A stretch of DNA of 22,165 nucleotides from Pelargonium nanum (GCA_036897485.1 JAYMTF010001633.1:1-22165); one strand, 5' to 3'. Positions 9,767-20,981 are shown, counted from the first letter of the stretch. Notes: generated by a model from the sequence alone, not told the origin. Program-made: numbers and translations.

Positions 9767-12700
9767 TTATATGAACAATATCAAGGAATTAACTTTAAGA
9801 AACTTAGCTATCTCAATTCTCAATTCACTTTCATAGATAGCAAGTATACTTGATGAGTCTATGTCATTATTAATAGTATTTCTTTTCTTTTCTAATTAAC
9901 CTTGCTCCTAGTTAATGATCCTTCATTTCAATTCCAAACAGAAGCTGCCAAATGTTTAGCTATATAATTATATCAAGTACTCCACTTCCAAAAATACGTG
10001 TCACGCTCTCTATATATTTTGATAAATATTAAAGAGAAGTTAGTTTGCTAATGTTGTATGATTCCTTTTTTCTCTACGTATATATGTCGTAAGAAACTTA
10101 AAAGATATTAAATAACTTATTATAAAAATAAGGTAAAAGACCTAATATGGTTCCTAAAACTTTTGTGTTTTTATCTAATATGATATGTGGTAAGAGAAGA
10201 TGGTAACATGTATAAATATCTCTCTCTTGGTCAGAGAAGATGATCACACTCACTATTTCTTTTCACTTTCAGTCTCTAGAGCTTTTGAGATTCCGACTAG
10301 ATTTTACTCTTATGCTCGATGTTGTGTCTCAAACTACAATTGGAGTTGATGTTCTTTGGTGTGTTGTCTCGATATCTCTATTTTTTACATAGCTAAACGA
10401 AACTGTTGACAATTAAATGACACGCCAAACTAATTGTAGTATTTCAAGTGTTAAGCAAAAACTAAAATAAAAGAATAATAAAAAAACTGAAGGATGTTAC
10501 AGAGTCACATCCAAATCCAAGAACTCTACATTATTGGCAATTATAGGAATAGACTAATCAGTATTTACATACTCGCATTCAATAGTCAAAAGTTCCAAAT
10601 ACCAATATAGTGTTTTTTTTAATAATTGTCAAAAAGTCATAATAAGCTCTAGGATTATATAGTAATTTAGTTGATTAATTTTTAATTAGAGTCGCGCTCT
10701 TGATACCAGACCATGCCACATGGAGACACCACATTTTATCATATGACTTTTCATGAATATGTCATTCATATTTATCTTAAAAATTGAGATTCTCTCCTAA
10801 CATTGCTCCCAATGGCAAAAGGGCAATCCAAATAGGAGATCGCAAATGCGTCCAAACAAGATTTCGGTCTGTTCAACGAAAAGACATCATAATCTTATGT
10901 AGTAGAAATGGAATTAGTGTTTAAAAACACCAAATCCAAAATATGGAGTGCTCTAAACAACCTTAATAATCTTTGTTCAGAGACTGCAGATCCAGCACCT
11001 TCCTCTCTCATGTCACCTTTGGTTTTTATTTTATTTTATCAACAAGTATACAAATGGAAACTCGAGTCTGAGGTCTAAATAAATGGATATTGAAATATTG
11101 ATATATTGATTGAATTGAATTGTACATTTATAGGTTACAGACAAGATGAATTGAAAGACAGTAGTTGGGGTTGACATAATGTAAGTGGTTGAGTGTTTGG
11201 AACAAGCTTCCCAGCAAGTGGGAATGAGGTTGAAGAATGATGATGATGATATAATTTAACGCTTGTGAGCTCAAGAGAAGCAAGCGTCATAAGTTACTTG
11301 CCCGATAATAGTTGATTCATGTCACCTTCATTTGACTAGTAAATAGTAAATAGAGATAGTAATAAACTCTAAAAATGAGACTTAAATTTATCCTAATGGC
11401 TTAATCAGAGACTAATTAAAGAGATTGATTAATTAATGCTTGCGAGTTCCATGAGAGATGGCTTCCATATCTCAAAGTGAAATAGTTTACATCATCATCC
11501 TATCATTCATTACACTTTTGTATTCATAAGTCTCTCATTATCAATCATTGTTTGCTTGTTTTCTTTATTTCGTATTTCAATTTCAACCACAACTACAATC
11601 ACAAATCACAATCAACATATATATTACCTCGAACACTAGAACAAGATTCGATCAATTGTTGATTTTCTCTCTGAAGTGAAGCATATATGGGCCTGAGCCT
11701 GGCTGAGAATGAGGCCTCCATTATATTACTTTGGGCCTGGCCTATACTAGTCTGAAATGATAGCTCAGCACCCATATATGAATCTTGTACATGTCTTGGT
11801 CTCCGTGGTCTACATTATTTCCAATGTCCTTGGATCGGTTATAGAACTTATAGTTCAGTTCCTTGTAAGAAGATATGGACATCAAAATCATTACAATACT
11901 TGAATCCACCGGACCGCTCCGCTCTCACGGGTGTTATCATAGTTGAACATCCAACCCATATTGGTCAAACATGCGAGTAAATGGTTGAAGACACCAATAA
12001 TTTAGTGTATCATGTAAAACCAATCTCATGAGTCCCATAAACTCCAAGAGAAGAATACTTCCATTCTGTCCAAATATACAAAAACCTTGGTGGTGACTTG
12101 TGAGTTGTAGTTTTCAAAACCTTTGTGCGGAAAGAAAAAGAAAAAAGTGCAGGTTGAGGTAGCCCCTTGCTCCACTATTATATTATTGGAATGTTTTGAT
12201 TTTGCTACATCACTCCATCGACATGTATTCTCAATTATGAGCTTCTCATCATCTTCTTCGTCGATCAAATTAAGTTCCATCCACACAAACATTTTTGGAA
12301 GTATTAATCTTCAGCCATGAGAAATAGTAGTTGTCTCATGGACTTACTTGTCTCGTGTCATCCACCACAACCTCCAATTGAGTAGTAGGGCATGGCATGG
12401 CATGGCACAGCACAAAACGAGCATGGACATTGTACTCAAGTTTATTTTAATAAAATTAAACCTAATAGCTGTGATGTGCATCGAGTCTGAGAAAGATAAT
12501 GACAGTAATGGATGATGCTGTAATGCCACTTTCTTCGTGCTGGTCGCTGTGCTCTCTTTCTCTTAGCAGCTGCTACCTATTCAGTCGTAAGCAATTCTAC
12601 AATGGAACTGTCTCCACATAAACTTTCAAGTGTATGTACCAAGGAGTGGTGTAATTGAGCACTAAATTGGTAATGATTACTAGTAAAATATCTCTAAGTC

Positions 12701-12899
12701 GATATAATATACACAATGCAACAATGTATTGAAATGAATAAAAATGGAGAGAAGTTGAGATGCAGATATATAGAATAGTGCAAAGTAGGGGGCTCCTTCT
12801 GAGTACTTTCACCAATTAATGGAGTGCAACCACCCCACCCTCAATTATTTAAATACTCAACATAGTTGGTAGGGGGATCATATTGAATGTGCAAACTAA
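9767..12899. other. Long intergenic stretch; no gene supported
   Basis: AT-rich sequence over more than 3 kb without a convincing exon. It holds a fragment of the dispersed repeat (10138-10195), a small perfect inverted repeat CCATGAGA / TCTCATGG (12315-12322 and 12334-12341), three tandem GGCAT units near 12393, and a GGGCCTG-rich patch near 11690-11745 that may be transposon-derived. An 88-codon minus-strand ORF (12026-12292) has an acidic start and a homopolymeric Phe run, with no recognisable domain; I do not call it. Confidence 0.45.
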
Positions 12900-12989
12900 T
12901 ATGATCAAAGAAAAAGAAAAACAGTGTGTTTACGAGTTACAACGTCTTTCCAGTGTACAAGTGGCGTCGCAACAGACTGGGTAAAAGAA

Positions 12990-13120
12990 AATTACGACAT
13001 TTGTGCGTCTACGTGGACATCACAACTTTTCAATACAAAAACGTTGCAATTACTGTCCGATGTGGATAAAATTGTGACGTCATTGCGTCCATATGGACAT
13101 CACAAATTTGTCATTTAAAA
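12990..13120 (+). repeat. Two imperfect direct copies, 80-bp period
   Basis: GCGTCTACGTGGACATCACAA (13005-13025) recurs as GCGTCCATATGGACATCACAA (13085-13105), exactly 80 bp apart. Looser similarity extends over about 50 bp around each copy. The surrounding words rich in ACG/CGT (from about 12920) resemble the subterminal repeats of non-autonomous DNA transposons. Terminal inverted repeats were not found. Confidence 0.6.
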
Positions 13121-13223
13121 AAATCCGACAATTGATTTTAAATATATAATTAAATAATATTTTAAAATATATATTATTCAAATTGGAGGCTCTTTGCCTC
13201 GCCGATCAAACACAATGGTATCT

Positions 13224-13490
13224 CAAAAGTCTTGAACTCCTAGGACTCTACTCCATGCAGTAATTACTTCTAGGGATATCGACGTAAGTCTTGGAGCATG
13301 AGGGGCACATACGAAAACTTTTAGACTCGCCCAACACTCGCATACATGTCGCTTTGAATGCAAAGACCCGGTTCACAAGATTTGGAACCCTAGGATGCTA
13401 TCCAGTGTGGAAGAGGCTTCTAGGGGCCTTAACGTATACCTTGAAACATGAGGTACATACCCAAGATCTTACTCTCACTCCCTAGGTAGT
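13224..13490 (+). repeat. Diverged tandem duplication, ~150-bp units
   Basis: Copy A (13224 to about 13338) and copy B (13374-13490) share the ordered blocks: CAAAAGTCTTGAACTCCTAGG / CACAAGATTTGGAACCCTAGG, then CTTCTAGGG, then TCTTGGAGCATGAGG / CCTTGAAACATGAGG, then ACATAC and ACTC-C. A short third start (TCTTGGAACC) appears near 13492. A 64-codon ORF across it is a by-product. Probably the remains of a transposable element with internal tandem repeats. Confidence 0.55.
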
Positions 13491-13740
13491 GTCTTGGAAC
13501 CACCCCGTGGTCATCATTCTTAAGTGTGTTGTCTCGCACAGGTCACAAGTATTGAAGGACCCCAAGGTCAAAGCCAAATGTACGTCAGCCATCGTACATC
13601 GACCATCGACATTGGACTTCAACAGTTAGAACAATTTCAACATCAACTTCCCTAACACATGGACAAGACGAAAACAACAGTCTAGTGTGTTTTGTTGACC
13701 GTCAAAAACAGGTGCATCAAACATAAAATTAATGGACCAA

Positions 13741-13792
13741 AGACCGGACTGGAAGGATTCGATCCGGTCTTGTCTAACTTTCGATCCAGTCC
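13741..13792. repeat. Nested short inverted repeats
   Basis: AGACCGGA (13741-13748) pairs with TCCGGTCT (13763-13770). The overlapping GGACTGGA (13746-13753) pairs with TCCAGTCC (13785-13792). TTCGATCC also occurs twice in direct orientation. This gives two mutually exclusive hairpins in a non-coding stretch rich in other repeats. Confidence 0.55.
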
Positions 13793-13840
13793 AAAACATG
13801 CACAACCCTACACGTAGACTGAATAAGAGAGATGAACTTA

Positions 13841-13959
13841 ATTCTTGCGTGGATAAGTAGACTCAAGTCGGGAGTATCACTTGACACCCATGTCACATGC
13901 TATGTTGGATAAGAGATAAATATGAGAATGCATGTGGATAAGTGGACTTAAATCGGAAG
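13841..13959 (+). repeat. Imperfect direct repeat, 86-bp spacing
   Basis: 'GCGTGGATAAGTAGACTCAA' within 13841-13874 recurs as 'CATGTGGATAAGTGGACTTA' within 13927-13959, followed by matching TCGGGAG / TCGGAAG. It lies at the right edge of the 12.9-14.0 kb repeat cluster and is probably of the same transposon-derived origin. Confidence 0.5.
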
Positions 13960-15320
13960 GTAAAGATGACGGGTCACTAGGTTCATAGAGATCATATCAT
14001 ATTAAACTTTACTTCAATACAAAAAATAATAATTCAATATGTGAATAGCTGAACTAGAATCGAAATGTATATATATATAAAAGACTCTTATTATAAGACG
14101 ATCAAATATTATACTTGTAAAACAAAATTTGAATAGCATAAATTAATTATGGTAAATTAACTAACTATAGCTACATGCAAATAACACCATATTTTTTTTG
14201 GTTGCTCCCTTGCTATTCTAAAGTTGTTATTAATTATATATAAAAAAAGTTGTTATTATGTAACCAATTGCATAATTGAGTTTTTTATACCCCACCAAGT
14301 ATATATATAGGTACAAATAGTAGTCCCTCAATAATGCACCTTGGTTGAGATGTATTGGACAGTTTGGACTATTGCTCGAGTACGTGGCGTCCCCAAAAAA
14401 AAACTCATCCCACCTTTAATTTTACTTTAAATGTTGAAGAGCTTACTACAATTGATGTTATTACAACTATTATACATGCTAAAAGGACATTACAAAATGT
14501 GATAAATCATGTAAATCCTAAAACGAAATACTTACTAAATGTGGTCAAAATTGATAAAAAGGACTCAAAACAATTGCTTATAATTGAAATGAAATCCATT
14601 ATTAGAAGTAGTGGCAGCTAGTGTTGTTTTGGGAAACCCAAGGATAGAATTGGTTGTTGACAAAGAATGAAGATCTCAACATCTCATCGAATTGCTGCAC
14701 AAATTCTTTTTGGTATCTTCCAAAAAACACAAAGAAAAATGAGAAGAAAGACCAAGAAATGATATTGAAGTCAAGGAAGACCTGTCCGTGAAGCCAAGGC
14801 ACGGCGTGTGGCAAGTCATGGCAGGGCTGTTTCAACTCGCCGCATCAGAGACACACCAATCTGCATAAATTATTATATATATATTCTCAACAAAATACCA
14901 TTACCAACCACTGACACGGCTCAACACGTCCTCAGCCATCGCCTCCAGATGTGCATCACGCCGTGTTCATTTTCAGACATCTGTTTCTCATAATTCCAAA
15001 CACGGATGAAATCATTCATTTCATCATTTTGTGCCCACAATTAAATACCAAATCAAAATCAGACAAGAGTTGTTGAAAACGATTTTCAAAGAACAGATGA
15101 TTGTTCCATTTAGTCTCGGCAAAAGATTTACATTTCCCGCATTAGAGAGAGAAAAACAGAGAGAAAAAAAGGAAAAATCTGTGTTCTACGCAACACACAC
15201 ACCCACACCGAAACCCATCAACAAAACCTCTAAAAATTTGAGCTTTTTTTGCCCATCATCTTCTCCTCCACTAATTAACCAAACCCATCTATCTAAAATC
15301 TAAAAATTATTAGTAATTAA
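13960..15320. other. No gene seen; 3' flank of the GDU gene at the right end
   Basis: AT-rich sequence with TA-dinucleotide runs near 14069 and 14300. ORFs of 77-90 codons here (14355-14621, 14602-14835, 15031-15303) have no recognisable domain, some lack an ATG start, and one is driven by A-rich low complexity. The segment just left of 15321 would be the GDU 3' UTR. Confidence 0.45.
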
Positions 15321-15890
15321 TTAATGGGTCTGACTCTGATTCTGAGTCTGGTTCTGCTCTTCAGGCAGTTCTTGGATTGTTGCTGTTGTCTCTGCTATTC
15401 CTCTGTGACTTTGTTCCTGAACATGGTCCTCAACGCCACCACCACTAATCCCCTGTTTCTCCTTCATCTCCACCGATTTCTCACTCAACCCGGCTCCGCA
15501 GCTGCTACAGCTGCTGCTGCTACTGGTGTCTCCGAAGGAAGAGGAGCGGCTTGAAATGGGGGTGGGCAGATATGTGGGCTTTACTTTAACGGGCATAATC
15601 ACCAGAATCTTATCCTCCAGAGGCGGTGGGGACTTGGAAGCGTCGTCCTTGGCGCCGTCTCCGGCCTCCAGGTCCCTCTCGCCGTCGCCGTCGCCGCCCT
15701 CCAAGTAGCCGGAGAGCTTCCAGTAGGAGCAAGCGAGGATCAAGAGAGCAAAGGCGATGAGACCCAGCATGGCCGCGAGCCCTCCGAACAAGTACGGAAC
15801 AGGGGAATGCCACGGCGAGTGTAGCTGCGCGGTGGCCGCCGTCGGGGACCCGTGGAGGGTCACGTTAAGAGGTGCTCTCGCAGCTGCCAT
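15321..15890 (-). CDS. GDU: GLUTAMINE DUMPER-like single-pass membrane protein
   Basis: Intronless, 189 residues from the ATG at 15890 (context AAAAATGG) to TAA. The frame stays open upstream, but this ATG is the first after the TATA box. A short N-terminal tail (1-30) is followed by one membrane span (about 33-55, ending in CSYWKLSGY), an acidic Gly/Asp stretch (64-84), the family's cytosolic motif region ILVIM-P-V-KVKPTYLPTP (95-111), a Ser-rich block (113-131) and a Gln/Asn-rich end. This layout is that of GDU proteins, plasma-membrane factors that raise amino-acid export and, in Arabidopsis, bind the E3 ligase LOG2 through the VIMAG motif. Here the motif reads VIMPV (97-101): the Ala and the critical Gly are replaced. 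The surrounding PTYL-TP is kept. The protein may not bind LOG2 in the usual way, or it may be a divergent family branch. Family call is firm from the span plus motif context; activity is uncertain. Confidence 0.85.
   Translation of the reverse strand: MAAARAPLNVTLHGSPTAATAQLHSPWHSPVPYLFGGLAAMLGLIAFALLILACSYWKLSGYLEGGDGDGERDLEAGDGAKDDASKSPPPLEDKILVIMPVKVKPTYLPTPISSRSSSFGDTSSSSSCSSCGAGLSEKSVEMKEKQGISGGGVEDHVQEQSHRGIAETTATIQELPEEQNQTQNQSQTH
15329..15358 (+). repeat. Coding hexamer repeat TCTGNN x5
   Basis: Five consecutive TCTGNN hexamers (TCTGAC, TCTGAT, TCTGAG, TCTGGT, TCTGCT) at the 3' end of the GDU coding region. On the coding strand they give alternating Gln with Asn/Ser/Thr in the last residues, which probably explains the Gln-rich tail. 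Such a repeat is likely to vary in length. Confidence 0.65.
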
Positions 15891-16020
15891 TTTTCTGAAT
15901 TCTGAGCTCTGTATTTTTTTTTTTAGTTCGGTAAAAAAACAGAGGAGCTGGAAGAGAAAACAGAGGGAAATGGAAATGGCTGTGTCAGTGTGATTGTGAA
16001 TGAGAAATAAGAGAGATCGG

Positions 16021-16028
16021 TATTTATA
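16021..16028 (-). promoter_or_regulatory. TATA box of the GDU gene
   Basis: Minus-strand TATAAATA in the setting TTCTATAAATACC, a near-ideal plant TATA box, about 130 nt upstream of the ATG. It is followed by a C/T-rich leader (CGATCTCTCTT...) and then an A-run just before the start. There is no ATG between box and start codon, which supports the chosen start. Confidence 0.7.
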
Positions 16029-17389
16029 GAACATTAATGGTTTTAGTTTTGATTTATTGGATTTATGTCGTCATTTTGTTGGGGTGGGGTCCAGTGAGTT
16101 TTTTGGATGGATATCTGAATCTACAGCAGAAACGCACTCAAATGCAATGCAAAAATGGCTTCTATTTTTTTCTTTTCTAAATTTATTTATTTATTTATGC
16201 ATGTTTTTTTTCTTGTTTTCACATTTATATCATCTTTAATTTACCGTACCACTCTTGGTTGGTACATTATGGAAGCGAGCGTGAGACAAGAAATTACTCC
16301 TAGTAAATAAATAACACGAGTTAATGTAAAAAATAAAATAAAAAGTGGAGTGTAGGTGTTACATTAGTACTGGCTTTTTCCGTTTTCTCGGTTTTGGTAA
16401 TTATCGGTCACGTTTTAAGTATGAAGACGTAATCATTCTAATGATTACATTTACATGAAATTTACACTGTTGAGATCAAATAAATCACGTGATAACTATT
16501 GCATTTTTTAAAATGTAACTATTGTAGATGCTCTAAGTGATTTAACATCGACCACCACCTATGAGACCGTTACTATATGACACAAGGAAAATGAAATTGA
16601 AAATCTTGTATGTGTGTTTTTGTGTGATTCAAGTAATGGATTTTGTTGTGCTAATGTTGTCATTGATAAAGGGTTAAAGAGAAAAGGAAGTTCCTAATTT
16701 TGTAGATAAGATATGGATTCCAAATAATGGATTGATGGCACCCAATTCTTAATTTGGATCCTGAGAAGTATGAAGATGGATTCTTTGTTTGTAGGTTTTT
16801 CATTTCAAGTATATTCCCTAATCAAATTAGAGAAATCCATAGTTGGTGATGACAAGGAAAGAGGTAGAAATTTATACGCAACTTGTTCTATTTGTGAGAG
16901 AGTGGGGGACATTTTAATTTTCAAGTGGCATTTACCCTATACACATATTCTTTTTAATTATAGAAATGTAATTCACTTGATTTCATTTTTGCTTTTAGTT
17001 AGATTTGATGTATTAGTATTAGCTCTTGTAGCCTGCATATTTCCATGTACGGAATTTTAGCCGAATGTACAAATAAGTTCAATTTGTCAAAGTTTGTAGA
17101 AATATTTTTAGTTTTTGAATGTATTATATAATAATATATGATGATGCCCAAAAATAAATTATAATTTGACACTTGAAATTCGATCACCCGGTCATCTTAT
17201 TTTTAAAACCAAACTTATTATCGACGACAGTCTCTTTAGAAATCTTAAAGGACATTTAGCCTTCAATTTCTTCAATTCGATCAAGTTGAGTAAAAGTAAG
17301 CATCATACTCTAAATTATCTCTGGTCTTTCGTGTTTCGATCCAATTTGGTCTCTTAAATTTAAATATTAGTCCAAAATGGTCATTACCT
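16029..17389. other. GDU upstream region and intergenic DNA; no gene seen
   Basis: Contains T-rich and TTTA-repeat tracts (near 16185) and AT-rich sequence. A 96-codon ATG ORF (16770-17060) has two hydrophobic stretches at its end but no known domain and no codon-use contrast with its surroundings; not called. Confidence 0.4.
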
Positions 17390-17660
17390 TTAAAGTTTAT
17401 ATCAAAAGTTCAAGAACGAAATTGGGTCAATATTTGAAATTTCAGAGACTATTTAGACTTTAATAAAACTTCAGAAACTAAATTAGGTCGGAACATGAAA
17501 GTTTGAAAACTAATTTGAGTTAGGATTCCCTCTGAGGTCTCAAGTTTGAGCCTTATTGTCGACGGTATGAGATGTGGTTTAGGATGACGCTCCCTTTAGA
17601 CAGTGAGAAACATTGTTACCTCGAGTGTAATATCTCGTTGTTGATGAATTTTTTTTTTTA
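17390..17660. repeat. Dispersed-repeat copy plus short repeat-like tail ending in poly-T
   Basis: 17390-17530 carries the phrases 'AAATTGGGTC' and 'AATTTCAGAGACTATTTA' shared with the repeat at 176-425. It is followed by 17531-17660, with TCAAGTTTGAGCC (B-box-like) and a terminal T-run at about 17650. The second part could be a SINE-like insertion, but no A-box or flanking duplication was found, so that label is only a suggestion. Confidence 0.35.
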
Positions 17661-17826
17661 AATATGAAAATTCATAAAGTATTGTGAGTCATTTACTTAT
17701 TTAAAAAAATGAATTCTTAAATTAGTAGAAAACACATAAAATTACAAAAAAAAAAAAATTGGTTAGAGCCGCAAAAATGAAAAAGTGGGAGTAGAGAAAT
17801 GCAGATTCCGTGCATGAGAGTGAAAA

Positions 17827-17904
17827 ATGGCAGACGTCTCATCAGGATCACCTAAAAAGCTGAAACCGTTTGGTGAGAAAGTAACCGTTGTGGCGCCAAC
17901 TTAA
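17827..17904 (+). CDS. Candidate 25-codon small ORF or orphan first exon
   Basis: An ATG in good plant context (AAAAATGGC) opens a 25-residue frame beginning MADVSSGSPKKLKPFGEK and ending at TAA. It sits in a locally more G/C-rich, less repetitive stretch. AAA/GTAACC inside it could serve as a splice donor, making this a first exon, but I found no convincing downstream exon. I do not recognise it. It could equally be chance or a gene fragment. Confidence 0.18.
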   Translation: MADVSSGSPKKLKPFGEKVTVVAPT

Positions 17905-18228
17905 AACTTTGGACTGCTAGTGCTCTTGATCTCTATTTTATTTTAGCAACCCTACGTACGTTTTGGCGTTTTCAACCCCTATATTACCTTACGGATACAT
18001 ATATAGGTTTCCGATCATCAACATGCCACATGGCCTCTATCAATCTCATTTATAGCTGCTTGCTGGCACTTGTCACTTTGATTGGCAATATCACTTTTTC
18101 GAGAACTATGCCTCATTTCATTTCGATGCATCCACAGATTGATTGTTCAATTTTGTAACCATTGGATTGTGACCCCCAACCCTTATCTCCAAATTCATCA
18201 ACCCCTTAACCATTATTATATATTGAAA
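17905..18228. other. No gene seen
   Basis: Mixed-composition non-coding sequence between the small ORF and the MITE. No exon continuing the small ORF was found, nor any repeat. Confidence 0.4.
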
Positions 18229-18378
18229 TAGAGTTGACAATGTGGATTCAAAGTCAAGTGCATTTGAAATTCGATCTTATCTAAAATAAAATATTATCGG
18301 ATCAGATCAAATTTCATATTACAATTTGAAATTCGAATAAAATCTAATACGAATCGATCCGATTGATTGTCACGTCTA
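18229..18378. mobile_element. 150-bp hAT-type MITE
   Basis: The left end TAGAGTTGACAAT and the right end, read in reverse, TAGACGTGACAAT match at 11 of 13 positions and resemble the TAGGG-TG-CAA termini of plant hAT-type miniature elements. The interior repeats GAAATTCGA and GATC-rich words and has no ORF. Flanking 8-mers (TATTGAAA and TATCTAAT) match at only 5 of 8 positions, so the target duplication is decayed and the insertion is probably old. Confidence 0.55.
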
Positions 18379-20253
18379 TATCTAATGCAACATACAATAA
18401 TATAAGATCCACAAAAATCAGCCGCTTTTGATTAGGCCTATAACTAAGTCAAACTATTGCAACTATAATATTTTACTTTGTTGCAATAAATTAAAAATAT
18501 TGTAAGCTAACTTGTTAGAACAAAGAGTGTCAACCATGCTATAAGTATTTAAGGTCCGCTAAGATACACAAAGAATGGATTCGAACGGGCGCACAACACA
18601 ACACCCACAAATACATTTGGCGAGTATGAATGTTAATTTATGCAGTGACAACACCTTGTTAGAGTGACTGAGTTTCTGCCACATAAAATTTGGCTGAATT
18701 TTTTCTTACCTTATTATATGTATACTATTATAATATTACTTATTCATTAAAAAAAAATCTTATTTTGTTTAATTCATTGCTCTTATTCTATAAACTGTTA
18801 AAGTTTTTGTACTAATTATAAATTGAAAAGTGCATAATTGAACAATTTTTCGTTTTTCTTGGAAAGGCTTTAAAAAAAGTGATTTTTATTTTCTATAACT
18901 AGACTTCCATTCCACCACCTAAAATTAAGACCTTGATGATATATATATGTTGCTACTAAACTAAAAGTGATTACGCCAAATATGAAAATTAGATGTGATG
19001 TAGTCGGAAGCTAATTGTCTAATTTGTAATGATTACCAAGTTGCCAATGTTGGCGACAATGGTTCCTTGATGCCTATCTTATTTGCCACTCAAACTTGTT
19101 AAATAGAAACTCAACTCAATCTAGTATTATGTCTAAAAACATGCTTGTCTTGTCTGATTTCGGAAAAAAAAAACGGTTAAACGTTTTGAATTTCCTTTGA
19201 GTTTTCGGATTCGAATCACTATATGACAATATAGAGTGGGGTTTAGAGTTAAAGAGGAGAACTACACTTTATTGTGTAGCTCAACCGATAAAGAAAAAAC
19301 TTTATAAAGATAAGTTACTTATCTAGTCCCTCAATTATTAGGAACCCACCAATTTGATACATGAACTAATTTTATATAAGAATGGTCCTATATTGACTAG
19401 AAAATGACCAAAATTTTGTCTGAAGTATCAATCCTTTCGCTCCGTTTGCAATATGTTAACTTTAACAAAAATTTCGGATTTTAGAACCATGTGCAAGTCC
19501 CTTGAATATTTTAAACAAACTATTTACCTAAACAGCCTCATCTTCCCCAACCCATATGAACCTTAACTTAAAACCCTAGGTCCAAAAATTAGAGCTCTAC
19601 ATCCAATAACATAAACGACCTTAACATAAGTTAATAAATAAAAGTATTTTTCAATGAATAAAAACAATTCATTTGAGAATAGAAAATACTAAAATTATCT
19701 TGAAAAAAGAATCATCAAACAAAATTAACATCAACTGGAATCACGGACCGAATGCATGAAATAGGGAACAGTTGCGGTGAATTAAACTTGTACCGTAACA
19801 AACCACTTGCTTTCTTGCGTATTAAATGAGTTATTTATTATAAGCTTGGTTGGTATGGAACTTAACGCAAACAAGTAACGACACTTGGACGGCTGTTTGA
19901 CACATGGGAAAATTAAGGGAACGCTTGGCTGATCTTGAAAGTGTATCAATTGGCAACGGAAAAATTAACTTTTTGAGAATGTTTATTTTCTTTAGAAAGT
20001 TGATAAGGGCACTTGACATATGAAAAAATGAAGAAAATTTCATAATATTGTCTTGTGAAAATGAATACTACGTTTGGTTCAAAATTGTAAAAAGTTGAAA
20101 AATATTTGACAATTACTTAATTGTCTCTCTAATTTAATTAAATAATATAATTTTGTTGTTAACATTTGTATTAATAAGTTCATTAATTGGGTTTGCGTTT
20201 TGGCTCGTATCATTTTCTCTTTGATTTGGTAAAACAAATTCACATATATATTT
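18379..20253. other. Intergenic; no gene seen
   Basis: AT-rich sequence. 19321-19515 contains phrases ('TAGTCCCTCAATTATTAGGA', 'GATACATGAACTA') loosely related to the dispersed repeat. A small A/T-only tract lies near 18720-18770. The ORF at 19831-20043 (minus) has no domain. No tRNA-like fold was found around the GATTCGAATC word at 19208. Confidence 0.4.
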
Positions 20254-20981
20254 GTGTTGAACTTGGTGATGAAGCGTTTTAAGTTGTCACCTCATCACGG
20301 TAGCTGGAGAGTCATGGCACGACATGAAAGGCTGGGTAGTGATTTAGTTGGGATGTTCTTGGAATGGTTGACCTTTTTTTGGGAGTATATAGCGAAAATT
20401 GAGTCACATGTAAGTTCATGGATTCGAAATAGGTTGGAATTTTGTCGACGCATTCAAAATGAGCCCTTGGTCTAAACTCATCGCTTTTGACCAGGACATT
20501 CATTATTTTGCACCATTTTGTGGTTGTTTTGAACTTTGTGTTGTTTTCAGGTGTAGTTTGGAAAATATTAAGAAGTTTACTGAGATTGTTGTTTTGCTCG
20601 TGGACAAGAGGGCTAATTAATCAAGTTGTTTTTTTAGCCTGCTTTTGATTCAATTTTCTTGTTTCCTGTTTTCTTACGAATGAGTTTTCGAAGATACCCG
20701 TGTTTGGTATCCGCCTTAATATATCTTAGTTGCTGGTTCATTATCTTGAAAAGAAAAACAACAATAGATGTAAGTGAATATCTTTTGCAAGTAGAACAAA
20801 AACATAAGAACAAGTAATATAAAATCATATCCATTGCAAATTAGATGTAACCCATATTAACACATAACAGTGGTTGTATTGTAGTTGTACTGATGATGAC
20901 TGATCAATGAATGAAGATGGATCTGAGTGTGTACCTTGTTAGTTTACGTGATGATCTCTAAATATTAAAGAGCATTGTGGC
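20254..20981. other. Unrecognised, possibly transcribed repeat; no gene supported
   Basis: The sequence from about 20265 to 20640 is less AT-rich and contains a 68-codon forward ORF from the ATG at 20269 to 20475 with many Trp and Arg residues (SPHHGSWRVMARHERL). It matches no family I know. Its style suggests LTR or other transposon-derived sequence. Only low-complexity DNA follows, to 20981. Confidence 0.25.

Noticed and set aside
12026..12292. 88-codon minus-strand ORF with acidic start
   Set aside because: Contains a homopolymeric Phe run from an A-rich tract; no family match; no flanking exons found.
14355..14835. Two ORFs on opposite strands
   Set aside because: The forward frame opens at TTG, neither shows a domain, and they overlap each other. 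Chance frames in AT-rich DNA are more likely.
15891..16034. N-terminal 48-residue extension of the GDU frame
   Set aside because: The frame is open, but it would include the TATA box and leader, and the extension has no family similarity. The ATG at 15890 fits GDU proteins.
19205..19225. B-box-like GATTCGAATC
   Set aside because: A short palindromic word in AT-rich DNA; no cloverleaf around it.
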